Position numbers and translations under genes: made by a program
The notes under the pieces: generated by a model
Seen by the model: the letters and a program-made list of their open reading frames with translations, nothing else
Database searches by the model: none
What the model was told of the DNA's origin: nothing
Assembly (NCBI GenBank): GCA_963971285.1
Contig: OZ020252.1
Location: 11,693,662 to 11,757,661 of the forward strand
From: Astropecten irregularis
Taxonomy: Eukaryota > Echinodermata > Asteroidea > Paxillosida > Astropectinidae
Direction: 5' to 3'
Length of the DNA stretch: 64,000 bases
Shown here: positions 1 to 10,292 of the stretch, piece by piece
How the letters are laid out: each line of letters begins with the position of its first letter
How positions within the stretch are numbered: position 1 is the first letter of the stretch

Positions 1-502
1 AAAAAACGTTGCGGTGCTCCAACCGTGTTTTTGCACGCTATTTTCGATGTCTCTAATCCAAACCTTAACCGAGTTTGCGCTTAAGTTTTCCTTGGCCTAT
101 CGCAAGAGTCGGAAATATTAGATTTGTTAAATGGTATCTTTCATGAATCATTCGCTCAATTTTGAGTCAGACATCACGCTAATTGGTTACAGTTGCTGCC
201 TCGCATGCTTTTACTTGGCACGGCACAATGATCACAACCCACATTCATGAGACCGCCAGCGGAATGTACCCATGTATACGACGCACCCCAACTTTTAATT
301 TTTGCCGAGGTGAAAAAAATTGCGCTGCATACATGGAACTTTACGGTAGATGTCTTGCCTGGTCTCCTTGTTATGCCAGGGAGTACCTTTAATAGTTACA
401 GTGCCCCTTTCTGTATAGCATCTCGCATACCCAACGCCTAATGCCGTTGCCAGTCTATTCATACATGTATGTTGTGGCTCTACAGGTATTGAGTGAAGTA
501 GA
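1..502. other. No gene recognised
   Basis: I see no exon, transposon end or RNA gene in this AT-rich stretch. The short open frames have no recognisable motif. It lies upstream of the first SLC4 exon found, so it is probably intron of that gene or 5' flank. Confidence 0.4.
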
Positions 503-777
503 CTCCCTCCACAGAAGTGTGGTAGGGGTCTACGAACGAATACTTAACTCCCTCCTCCCCACTATCCTCGATGTATGGGCATTCCGCCCTGAGTTCAACC
601 GAGAAAAGAGGACGCTTACATGCATACATGCCGTGGGGCACTGTGGGTAGGTCAATAGGGGGCGCTGTTGTATTCAATTCTTAGCGTGAATACCTGACGG
701 TCTAGGGAAATAATCATAAGTAGTGGCTCTACAGGTAAGTATTCGTTCGTAGACCCCTACCACACTTCTGTGAGGGG
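503..777. repeat. Inverted repeat, ~43-bp arms, 190-bp spacer
   Basis: The left arm (503-546) contains GAAGTGTGGTAGGGGTCTAC and is repeated in reverse complement at 736-777. The phrase GGCTCTACAGGTA also occurs in direct orientation beside each arm (about 476 and 724). This could be the ends of a small MITE-like element or an inverted local duplication. No target-site duplication is clear. Confidence 0.6.
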
Positions 778-1917
778 GAATTTCCAGTCATTATAGCAGT
801 GTGTGTATATATTTAATTAACATATCTTAAAAGGGATATGCGCTTCACGGGCAGAGAGCAGCAGAGTTTATACCTGTGGTTCATGTGCAAGGGACGGCAA
901 TAAAATAAGCATATAATTATGTCAATAAATAACCATTGATGGGCTTAATAAATGCTAGTGCGAGATTTTAGCACAAATACTGGAATTGCAGTAATCTTTA
1001 ATTACATGTATAATCATTTGGTGAGTTAAAGTTGAATAAATGGAGATAGGTTACACCCTTCTTTGCATTATTTTGGTTATTAAACCATAATGTGATACCC
1101 CCCCCCCCCCTTGAATTTAGGTCAAAGCCCTCTAATGCAACCAAATAAAAAATTCGAAGACACCGGAAGAACACTGGTGAAGAAAATCACCCCGACTTGA
1201 CTAACATTTGGTGGGCCCAGATTTCCCCATCAATGACAGCCCAATATCTGCTTGGGTGTGCCTGTTGCCTCAGTCTAAACTGTCGGTCATATTCGAGCCA
1301 GTCACAATAAACAACATGAACTCACCTGAGGTACCGTAGATATATGGGGCTGATCCAGTATGGGATGCTGGTGTTGGCCAAATGTTGTAAGGCGAGGAGG
1401 CAGTTGTCTTGCAGTTGGCCTGCAGATCCGAGAGGTCTGCCAGATGTGGTGTGGAGCGGAGTTGGATCATGGCCCTAGGAAAGGTTGATGGCGGGTAGTG
1501 CATGGAAGTTACCTAAGGCACAGTGGATGTAGGTCGGTGAGCCTCAGCATGACCAGGAGGCTGGGTGGCATAGGTGGGTTAAAGGAACACGCCTGCCGGT
1601 CGTTTGGCAGTGGAGCTGGAAGCTTCAATGGAGGCTGTTACCGCCAACGGTCACAGAGTGGTACTAATAGCACTTACCATGTGAATTAGCTATCCTAGGC
1701 CCTGGAGAGGTAGTGCTGGATGTCATGCCGGCTGGTGAAGACAGTGAAAGTTGGAGGCGGGGTTTTCAGCCTTGCCCAATAGTGCAAGAATTTGAATACC
1801 CAAATTTATGTTTGTATTATAGGCAAGTATATAGGAAGTAGGTAAAAGTTGAGGACCCTTCAAAAATTTGTTTTTTTATTAGGTTGGGAAGGTGAGGTCA
1901 GACCCCCCCCCCCCCCC
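778..1917. other. No gene recognised; C homopolymers
   Basis: No coding or mobile-element feature is recognised. It contains poly-C runs near 1099-1111 and 1902-1916. The second run abuts the left end of the MITE that follows. Confidence 0.4.
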
Positions 1918-2141
1918 ACCCCCACCCCGCCAAAAAAGAAGAAATAGATTAGCAACCCTAGGTCGACCCAATTCAGATTTGGGTTTCAGACAAGCGAATT
2001 TAATACATTGGAGTACTAGAAGGCGTACAAACAAAACGAACAATACGGCTATAGCAACAACTCTGTAGAAGACTTTTTGAGGTTGTTTACGTTTCAGATC
2101 GTACATTGTTCATAATTGTCGACTTTGTTGTTGCGAGGACT

Positions 2142-2530
2142 GTAATCCAAACTCATGTGAAGTTGAATACATCTGCATTGTTATAAAACTCAACATGTCT
2201 ATCATTGTTTGTGCTAAAAAATATTGTATAAAAAAAGGAGGTATTTCAGACCCATAATTTAGCACCCCAACATTGCTTACATCACATGCAGAACACCACA
2301 CAGAATACTGTGGTGCGAGCCTATACTAGTTCTGTAGGTGACGTCACTTGCTATTGTTGTGTAGATCAGTTCCAAGGGGGGACTTTTTTTAAGGGCGGGG
2401 CATACATGTACTGACTTTTGGGTCAAAAGTAAGCACTTACATAAACATTTACATTTATATAGTAATTAATTATGTATTAAGCAATCATTTTAAAGCACTT
2501 TCACCCCTTTCCAAATTACAGTAAACCTTT
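2142..2530. repeat. Dispersed ~0.4-0.5 kb repeat, copy 1
   Basis: This block aligns with 40283-40797 in the same orientation. Shared pieces include AAACTCAACATGTCTATCAT, AAAAAAGGAGGTATTT, CCATAATTTAGCACCCC and TAATTATGTATTAAGCAAT. It interrupts the MITE around it. The copy at 40 kb is longer in the middle, so this one has an internal deletion. No coding is seen. Confidence 0.7.
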
Positions 2531-2945
2531 AAGCATAGTGTGCTTCTTGACTGTTGTCATCATACACAACCGTCACGACTGGCATCATAATTTTTTTTAA
2601 TATTCAGGCCTACCCCATCTTTGACTTTGCCTTCAAAATCATTCATTTGTTGTCTTTTTGTATTCCTGGGCAAAGGTCTAATGAAAAGTGCACCCTATGA
2701 TGTATCACTGGCAGGCGTCTATAGTCATTATTTTCAGGCCAAAAAGTTTTGTATCAGTGCATTGTGGGATATGTTTGCAGTTCGCTGCTTATTTGCACCA
2801 TTTGCATACATTTGCATTGAGTTGCATGACTAGAGTGACATCTGTAACGATGTCGCTCTAGTGCAATTCTGAATGACCTAGAGCGTCGATCTTTCGGCAT
2901 TAGACGTAAAACTTTCTATGTACTTATTTCAAATTTTGTCTTTCA

Positions 2946-3488
2946 ATGGGAGACTTTTGACTGACCATTGTTAACCTTAAGAGGGCGCTATTCACTGTTC
3001 TCGGGAAATGTGTGTCGTGTTGTTTTGTGCACGAATACTTGTCGTAAACATCACCGCCGTAAAATAAGTACATGGAAATGCTGGGTACATACTGTGCACT
3101 TTGTGCAGTGCCCGGTTGTGATGGCAGGGGAGGACATGAGTTCCCCAAGAACAAACAAATGCAGAATCTGTGGATATTGGCCATCAAAAGGGCGAGTTAC
3201 AAACGATCATGGTGGCTGACGTCAAACATCATATTGTTTTGTGCACAAAGTTTTTACTTTGGCAAGCGAGACCTAGCACATTATTCCTTGCCAAACATAA
3301 GAATTTCACCTCACTTTGTGTTTTTGGACATTAAAATTGGGGTGGGCGGCAATGAGAAGCTAAAAGTTAATTGTAAATGTCCTGAATTCAATGTTCACAG
3401 CATTTTCCTGCTAGAGCGTGTACAAAAGTTGTCAGGATAACGGTAGTTTGCTGCCCTCTATGGACAGCCTGCTCCAAAAGTCTCCCAT
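2946..3488 (+). mobile_element. 543-bp element with ATGGGAGACTTTTG inverted ends
   Basis: The ends are ATGGGAGACTTTTG (2946) and its reverse complement (to 3488). The complete MITE copy at 56.6 kb reads straight through the insertion point (CTTTTAATTGGTTC near 57330), so the boundaries rest on a paralogous empty site, with AT as the only possible duplicated target. A 149-bp relative with the same ends lies at 31434-31582. The element holds a THAP-like frame, which suggests it derives from a THAP-transposase family (P-like or another). That assignment is inference. Confidence 0.7.
3072..3440 (+). pseudogene. Partial THAP-type zinc finger frame
   Basis: The frame opens MEMLGTYCALCAVPGC and continues with HEFPKN, then a Trp and AIKRASYK. 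That is the first half of a THAP C2CH finger: the C-x4-C with AVPGC, the FP motif, then W and IKR. The second half (Cys-x2-His followed by Phe) is not visible. After about residue 45 the frame reads into sequence with no resemblance to the family. THAP domains bind DNA and occur in several transposases, where they recognise element ends. I read this as a captured or decayed transposase N-terminus and not a host THAP gene. Confidence 0.6.
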
Positions 3489-3794
3489 TGGTTCATCACG
3501 ATGCTGGAACGCCTGTCTGAAATGGTGGTTAGCGAATTAAAACATTTCTCACAAGCATTCCCACACGTGCTTACATGTGCTAAAGGTTTTTAAATATTGC
3601 CTCGCTCCATATAATTATTAGGGGTGGGACCTACCAGTTTTTGATAACCATTGTTATTGTAACGTTCACAAGTTTGGTCCAATGATACCTTTGTGCAAGG
3701 TGATACGTACAGCAGAGTGATAAATTGACACGGAACATTGCAGGTAGCTTGCTAGTGGTATTTACTAGGTTTCAGGTGTACTCAGTCCGTAACT

Positions 3795-3975
3795 AACTCG
3801 GTCCCAGTCAACTCGGTCCGTGACCAACTCGGTCCCAGTCAACTAGGTCTGTGATCAACTCGGACAATTTACCTATAGGGACCGAGTTGGTCACGGACCA
3901 AGTTGGCCTCGGACCGAGTTGGTTATGGACCAAGTTGACTCGGACCAGGTTGGATACGGACTGAGTTGACTGGCA
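3795..3975. repeat. Degenerate palindromic array of ACTCGGTCC
   Basis: Units of about 20 bp based on CCAACTCGGTCC run to about 3865. They then turn into the reverse complement (GGACCGAGTTGG) until about 3975, so the array can fold on itself around 3875-3880. This is non-coding low-complexity sequence. An open frame on the minus strand here is a by-product of the repeat. Confidence 0.75.
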
Positions 3976-3995
3976 CCCATTTACTAACGAGTCCT

Positions 3996-4823
3996 GGGGG
4001 TGTTTCATAAAACTCAAATATTAATCTTATCTCCAGAATTTCAATCTTATCTCCAAAATAATTAATTTTTGGTCATTGGTTTTACTCTTTTCTGGAAAAA
4101 TTTTATCGGTATCTTTCTATCATCACCACCTTTTTACCCTGTAATTTTTTAGAATTTTTTTTTGGAGATTTCTAATTTTTCCATTTTTAAATGGTATTTC
4201 AAATCTGTTTTTATGGAACGCCATAGCTACCTTTTATTAGATTGTTTGCTTCGGTAATTCGATTTGCCAAATTGAATGATGGAATTTGTGAACAGAATGA
4301 CAAACTGAATGATGGAATTGCCAAACAGAATGACAAAATGGCAAATAAAATGATGAAATTGGCGAATTAAATGATGGACAAACGATCTAAGCCACCGAAT
4401 ATAGCTACAGCTGTTTCTGGTGCATCGCGTACTGCGTATCCCGTAACGGCCCGGCTTGCGCGATCGTTATAAGCGCATGAGCGCAGAGGGGCGGTATAAC
4501 ATAGCTATCATCATGACGTATGTAACACCCATTCGTTAATACACGGGTGCGCCATCTAGTTTTTTTATGTCTATGGTATGCAGTGCATGCAATTAATTGC
4601 AGCTTACAACCAAGTTTGAGGTCAAAGGTTGCTTCATCCTCTTCCACTAACTTTAAATTTATGAACATTGATCTTAAGTAAAAGGCAATCAATCTTAATA
4701 AGCTACAGTATTAAGTCGATTTTATGAAATACAGTTTCACAATCAATTGTGGTATAAGATTGATTCAGACTTAAGGTTGAAAGATAAGATTGATTGTTTG
4801 GAAATGTTTATGAAACACCCCCC
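3996..4823. mobile_element. MITE with GGGGGTGTTTCATAAA inverted ends
   Basis: The left end GGGGGTGTTTCATAAA (about 3996) is mirrored by TTTATGAAACACCCCCC near 4810-4823. Both ends are followed inward by AATCTTATCT motifs. The interior has no recognisable coding, but includes a GAATGATGGAATT-type short tandem stretch (4270-4380). The superfamily is not determined. Confidence 0.7.
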
Positions 4824-5181
4824 TGCTGGGTAGTCTGAGTATCACCCATTCTACTCTGTGTCACTACGTACGAACGTCTGATACGTACGTGCATGCAAAT
4901 TTTATGCAACGCGGCACATCTACCAATCAGATCTGTTTTGAGAACATTTCCGTCAGGATCGTGATGGAGGATGTTGATTGGTCAATTTCGCTCGTCCGCG
5001 CGGCAGCAGCTATCTTCGTGATAGACGCGCTCGCCAAATGGTATGATTGTAGATGCCCCCTGATTGGTCAAAACTTAGAGCGGTCAGTGCTGGGTTGGCT
5101 TGCATAATTAATCAGGAAATCTGCATGCATGTGATAGACGCTTGCACGCTATACGGTGAGTGCATCTATTACATACACTAC
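4824..5181. other. No gene recognised
   Basis: No exon, RNA gene or repeat family is recognised between the two MITEs. The open frames here have no family motif. Confidence 0.35.
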
Positions 5182-5335
5182 CTGCTGGGCTGGATTTCAC
5201 AAAACTTTAAGATAAATCTTAAGATGAGTTGTTATTATCACCATGATGATTTGCATTGTGACATCACACTTTGCTTAGCAATTAAGATTGGGTCGTGATT
5301 TAAGATTGAACTTGTACTTGGTAAAATCGACCCCA
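5182..5335. mobile_element. Short MITE with CTGGG...CCCAG ends
   Basis: The left end CTGGGCTGGATTTCACAAAA is roughly mirrored by the right end GGTAAAATCGACCCCAG. AAGATAAATCTTAAG and AAGATTG motifs near both ends recall the element at 3996-4823. It is about 150 bp and non-coding. Confidence 0.5.
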
Positions 5336-5351
5336 GGGTCAACATCAATTT

Positions 5352-5430
5352 AATAATAATAATAATAATAATACACTTGTATAGCGCCAAATCTATTTAA
5401 GAAAATGCTCTGAGGCGCTTTACAGAATAC
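5352..5430 (+). repeat. (AAT)n microsatellite with SINE-like AGCGCC...GGCGCTTTACA tail
   Basis: About eight AAT units are followed by TTGTATAGCGCC and GAGGCGCTTTACAG. Similar tails adjoin microsatellites at 15845-15937 and 43616-43700. The combination is widespread as the 3' end of short interspersed repeats in marine animals. No A/B boxes are seen here, so this is probably a truncated copy. Confidence 0.6.
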
Positions 5431-6177
5431 ACATATCAACAATTTATACACTTTAGAATACAACAAAAATAAAAACTGACTACGAGATAAAAAGAAGAAG
5501 AAAAAAAGAGAAATATCTTTAAAAAGTAGGCACAATCAACTTAGAATGAATGTCCAATTTGTTTAAAAAAAAAAAAAGATATTACAAATCGATTGCAGTC
5601 ATGCGCATAATGGTATGTAATAATCACTGAAATATATCTTTAAAATTCTGTTTAGCGATGAATTTAGGTTCTATCGATGATTGCAATTAGTGAAAGATGC
5701 CCCAGGAATATTGGCTGTGCACCATGTACAGTATATTGCAACTTCCTTAATCAAAGCATGCATATGGCAGACCTTTGTACCTGGGCACCAAGCACTGTAC
5801 GTTAGCTCCAGGTAAGAAAAATAGGCGATTTTGCTGGTTTTGGACTGAGCCGTTAAGAAAATCGAAAAAAAAAGGGAAAAAAAGTCTAATTCCTCCAGCA
5901 CTGTTGGGCACTCAAGGATATCTTGCTTGAATTATCTAATGTCTATGCTCTTTGAGACGTTTTCAGAAAGTAATGTCTCTTTGGATTTTGTGGGCCATTG
6001 AGCTTGTGATGTAAGTTATTCCTATTTGAATTAAGTTAAAATATGCAGAGCCACAATTTTTTTCCAGGGTTGTTATTTTTCATTTTTATTTATATTTTGA
6101 TTAAAAATAGCCAATAGAATTTAAAGTCACTAAACAACATTAATTATTTCAAAGAAACAATACTGAGACTAGGGGCC
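5431..6177. other. No gene recognised
   Basis: This is AT-rich intron or upstream sequence with no recognised element or exon. Confidence 0.35.
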
Positions 6178-6306
6178 TGGTTGTTTATGACGAATCCTGC
6201 GGATCCGGATCCCATTTACGGATCCACGTCCTATGCAGGGTACGCTAAATTGGGATCCGGATCAGTAGAATCCGCGATCCTGTGCATTAATCAAACAGGC
6301 CCTAAG
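6178..6306. mobile_element. ~130-bp GGATCC-rich MITE, copy 1
   Basis: The ends GGCCTGGTTGTTTATG and ATTAATCAAACAGGCCC form imperfect inverted repeats, and the interior is a string of GGATCC palindromes (GCGGATCCGGATCCCATTT). A better preserved sister copy lies at 30589-30718. It is non-coding and ends 288 bp before the first SLC4 exon found. Confidence 0.75.
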
Positions 6307-6594
6307 TCACCGAAATTGCAAAAATTGCAGATTTGTAAACTGGAAAAAAGGTATCATTTTTTAAAGCCTGTCTTCAAGTTACGGTATTTTGAAATATGTG
6401 CCTTTGAAATAATAACTCTCACAACTAGTGGTCATACTATTAAATTATCAGAAAATCCTTATTCTGTCATGCGAAACAGCCCTAGGCAACCTCATCCGAA
6501 CCCCACCCTACCTCCGCCCCCCTCTGTACTCCTCCCTGCCACTGTTTTAAGGAAAAATGATTAATAGAATTATAATTCTTTTATCTATTTGCAG

Positions 6595-6831
6595 TTCTTG
6601 AAAAAACTACCTGCTGGAGCAGAAGCCTCTAATGTTCTTGTTGGTGAGGTGGACTTCCTAGACAAGCCAATCATTGCATTTGTCCGTTTATCCAATGGTG
6701 TTCTTCTACCAGACATGACTGAAGTGCCTATTCCAACAAGGTTTTTGTTCGTTCTTCTCGGCCCCCCAACTGGAGATAAGGTGAAATATCGAGAAATTGG
6801 AAGGTGTGTAGCTACTCTCTTTTCAGATGAG
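6595..6831 (+). CDS. SLC4 bicarbonate transporter, internal exon 1 of 6 seen
   Basis: This 237-nt exon (79 codons, phase 0 at both ends) is bounded by TTTGCAG and GTGAGT. It begins [20 protein letters not shown] and includes [32 protein letters not shown] and [13 protein letters not shown]. This is the hallmark of the N-terminal cytoplasmic domain (Band3_cyto) of Na+-coupled SLC4 transporters. These proteins move bicarbonate/carbonate with sodium across the plasma membrane and control cell pH; the cytoplasmic domain dimerises and regulates transport. Earlier exons are not found in 1-6594 and must lie outside the window or be too diverged to see. Reading continues in phase into the exon at 15581. 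Confidence 0.95.
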
Positions 6832-7298
6832 GTGAGTGCTTATTTTGAACAAGATGATTTGCATATATTCATTAATACATGTAGTTATAATTTTTGCTAA
6901 GCAGCTACAAAAAAAGGAATCTGTTAGCTGAGACACTTAAAGTGCATTTCAGAATTTAGGGCACTTATTAAGCCACTAAAAAGGTTTTGATTATTTAACT
7001 GCTTAATGCCAACTGATGAGTACATGCTGGATCTCCCCTTGATCTCTGAACAATCTCTTCTCAATTTCCACTTGCCTCTCTTTGAAAGATGCTACATGTG
7101 TAGTCAATTTTTGCAAAGTCAACTGTGAAAAGTAATTCCTTTTCTCAATAGGCTTAAAACATTTCGAAAATGTATGTCCTCTAGAATCCGCAACAAATAG
7201 CAATCTAATCATCATACTGCCCATGTTCAGTGTCAGGGTCACAAATTTTAGTGATAAAGATTTGATTAACTTGGAAATCCCTATCCCTGTATCAAATC

Positions 7299-8185
7299 AT
7301 GGGCAATCCAATGGTAACGAGTGAGGCACTGCTCCATTGGGAAGAATACAGGATACTATGCTAATCATGGGCAATCCAATGGTAACGAATGAGGCACTGC
7401 TCCATTGGGAAGAATACAGGATACTATGCTAATCATGGGCAATCCAATGGTAACGAGTGAGGCACTGCTCCATTGGGAAGAATACAGGATACTATGCTAA
7501 TCATGGGCAATCCAATGGTAACGAATGAGGCACTGCACCATTGGGAAGAATACAGGATACTATGCTAATCATGGGCAATCCAATGGTAACGAATGAGGCA
7601 CTGCACCATTGGGAAGTGTCCGGGGCACTATGCTAAACATGGGCAATCCAATGGTAACGAATGAGGCACTGCACCATTGGGAAGTATACAGGATACTATG
7701 CTAATCATGGGCAATCCAATGGTAACGAATGAGGCACTGCACCATTGGGAAGTATACAGGATACTATGTTAATCATGAGCAATCCAATGGTAACGAATGA
7801 GGCACTGCACCATTGGGAAGTGTCCGGGGCACTATGCTAAACATGGGCAATCCAATGGTAACGAATGAGGCAGCTGCACCATTGGGAAGTATACAGGATA
7901 CTATGCTAATCATGGGCAATCCAATGGTAACGAATGAGGCACTGCACCATTGGGAAGTGTCGGGGGCACTATGCTAAACATGGGCAATCCAATGGTAACG
8001 AATGAGGCACTTCACCATTGGGAAGTATACAGGATACTATGCTAATCATGGGCAATCCAATGGTAACGAATGAGGCACTGCTCCATTGGGAAGTGTCCGG
8101 GGCACTATGCTAAACATGGGCAATCCAATGGTAACGAATGAGGCACTGCACCATTTGGAATTATACGGGATACTATGCTAATCAA
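7299..8185. repeat. 68-bp minisatellite, ~13 copies, with alternating unit types
   Basis: The unit begins CATGGGCAATCCAATGGTAA and contains GAGGCACTGC and CCATTGGGAA. The CCAATGG and CCATTGG within one unit are self-complementary. The first four to five units end in AATACAGGATACTATG. Later units largely alternate between GTATACAGGATACTATG and GTGTCCGGGGCACTATG, giving a higher-order dimer pattern. The array starts about 470 bp downstream of the SLC4 exon and is intronic and non-coding. Confidence 0.9.
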
Positions 8186-8189
8186 TCTC

Positions 8190-9360
8190 GAGATACGAGA
8201 TTTTTGTTACAAAATTGACTAATGAAATATGCAAATGAGCTGTCATGTGCTTAATTAATTAAGAATTTAACTCTTCTAAGTCATAACAACGTCATCACTA
8301 AAAATTCTTGGGGTAGCACAGACGTCGCACCTAGTTTCATGACGATCAGACATTCTTTACGATATGAAATAAAATTTAGCTTTTTTATGACGTAATTATG
8401 ACATCACACTTATTTTCACAGTCGCATGCACATCTTCAGGATCTAACAAAGCTTTTGCAAAAAGAATCATTACCATATAATAGCACTTGTCATTCTCGAG
8501 ATATGCTCCAAACAAAATTCAGCCTTTTCATGACGTCATGATGACGTCACGGTCAATTTCATGGAACGGAGACCTCCTCAACAGATTCGGCCGGATGCAG
8601 CCTCTGTCACTTGTCACAATTTAAGTTATAATGCTTGGTGGCGCTATTGCTGTGCTTCTATTGACCCTGATCTACGTGTATCTTCGAAACTCAAGCCATG
8701 GTCACGAGACGTCACACAAAGCGGGAGTTTATTCTTTCTTTTTGAGGTATAAGGCCTAAAAGGTGTATTTTAACAATCAGTTTTTAATGTTTCACGTAGC
8801 AATTCCATCAGTAACTCCAATCTCAATGTAACATTCTCCGACAAATTATTTTTAGTAAATTTTAAAATTAACCGTAGAAAAAATCTACAAATTACTTATC
8901 TTTAAATAGGAAACACACATTTCGACTTCGATGACGTCCTGATGACTTCATCATGACGTCACGGTCATTTTCGTGGCAGCATGCACAACTACATGATATA
9001 ACCAAGCTTTTGCAAAAAGAATCATGTCCGTAGCATTTGTCGTTCTCGAGATATGCTGCGAACAAAATTTACTAATTAAATATTCAAATGACTGTAACTT
9101 GGCTTATTAATTAAGAATTTGTACAACTCTGTGACAGAATGATCCTTAGCTTATGAGCTTTCAGAAGATACCTCATCTAAGCTGATCGGAAGAAGCTTAT
9201 AAGAGATAAACTGTAAACAAAATCAGGATGATAAAGAATAATAATAGTGAAAAATTCTAACGAAAACAATACCTGTTCCGACATCGGCAATGTCGGAACA
9301 GCTAATAATAAAAATCAGAACAAAAACAAAACCTGTTCCGACATCAGAAATGTCGGAACA
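8190..9360 (+). mobile_element. Helentron-like non-autonomous element, GTTCCGAC type (5' end lost)
   Basis: The body is built of diverged ~150-200 bp units containing TTCTCGAGATATGCTGC, GATGACGTCATGATGACGTC and GCAAAAAGAATCATTACC. It ends with two hairpins, 9273-9300 and 9333-9360, each with arms CTGTTCCGACAT/ATGTCGGAACAG and preceded by AAAACAATACC or AAAACAAAACC. No ACTAGA start is seen, so the 5' end is missing or replaced at the minisatellite. No protein is encoded. The Helentron-like assignment rests on end structure only. Confidence 0.6.
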
Positions 9361-9372
9361 TTGATAATAAAG

Positions 9373-10290
9373 ACTAGACATTTCAGTGTTCGTGAACGAA
9401 CACGGAGCTGTTCCGACTTATTTGATCAACTTTAAAAGCTCTGATGACGTCATGACGATTAATTTCATGGCAGCATACTCATCAACATGATGTAAAAAGC
9501 TTTACAAGTAGAATCATTACCATAGCATTTGTCGTTCTTGAGATATGCTGCAAACAAAACAAACAGCTTTTTAATGACGTCATCCAGAAGTCACGGTCAT
9601 TTTCATAGCAACATGCATATCTAAAGGAACTAACAAACCTTTTGCAAAAAGAATCATTTCCATAGCATTTGTCGTTCTCGAGCTATGCTGCAAACAAAAA
9701 TCAGCTTTTTTGATGACGTCATGATGACGTACGTCACGGTAAATTTCACGGCAGCATACTCATGTACATGGTGTAACAAAGCTTTTACGAAAAGAATCAT
9801 TACCATAGCATTTGTCTTTCTCGAGATATGCTTTAAAGACAAAATCAGCCTTTTTGATGACGTAATGATGACGTCACTGTACATTTCGTGGCAGCATGCA
9901 CAACTATGATGTAATAAAGCTTTTGCAAAAAGAATCATTTCCCTAGCATTTGTGGTTCTCGAGATACGCTGCGAACAAAATTTACTAATTAAATATTCAA
10001 ATGACTGTCACGTGACTAATTAATTATGTATTTTTATAACTTAGTGTCAGAATGATCCTTAGCTTATAAGCTTTCATATGATACCTCATGTAAGCTGATC
10101 AGATGAAGCTCAGAAGAGATAAACAATAAACAAACTTTACTGCACAAAGCTATGGGAGCAAAAAGTTTGAAGGAATAATAATAATGTAAAATCCGAACGA
10201 AAACAATACCTTTTCCGACATCGGAATGTCGGAACAGCTAATCAGAACAAAAACAAAACCTGTTCCGACATCAGAAATGTCGGAACAGTC
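9373..10290 (+). mobile_element. Helentron-like element, GTTCCGAC type, both ends present
   Basis: The start ACTAGACATTTCAG is followed by a hairpin GTGTTCG-TGAA-CGAACAC and the tag GCTGTTCCGAC. The 3' end has two hairpins (10212-10237 and 10261-10289) built on TTCCGACAT/ATGTCGGAA, so the 5' tag is the reverse complement of the hairpin's second arm. The body again carries TGACGTCA palindromes and CTCGAGATATGCT units. It begins 12 bp after the terminal hairpin of the previous element, head to tail. There is no coding capacity, so mobilisation would have to be in trans. Confidence 0.65.
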
Positions 10291-10292
10291 AC

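Larger units (their letters stand above)
1918..3530. mobile_element. Degraded MITE with TTTCAGACAGGCG ends, carrying two nested insertions
   Basis: The right end (about 3508-3530) matches the right end of the complete copy at 56604-57373, and the left part shares CCCTAGGTCGACCCAATTCA and GGTTTCAGACA with it. Relative to that copy, this one has two extra blocks: about 2142-2530 (a dispersed repeat also at 40283-40797) and 2946-3488 (a THAP-bearing element). The left end is eroded by a poly-C tract, so that boundary is approximate. The superfamily is not assigned. Confidence 0.65.

Noticed and set aside
1879-2106. Minus-strand frame with a poly-Gly end
   Set aside because: The Gly run is the poly-C tract read on the other strand; the rest lies within a MITE.
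7299-8185. Regular repeats that could suggest a CRISPR array
   Set aside because: Units are contiguous with no unique spacers, and the context is an animal intron. It is a minisatellite.
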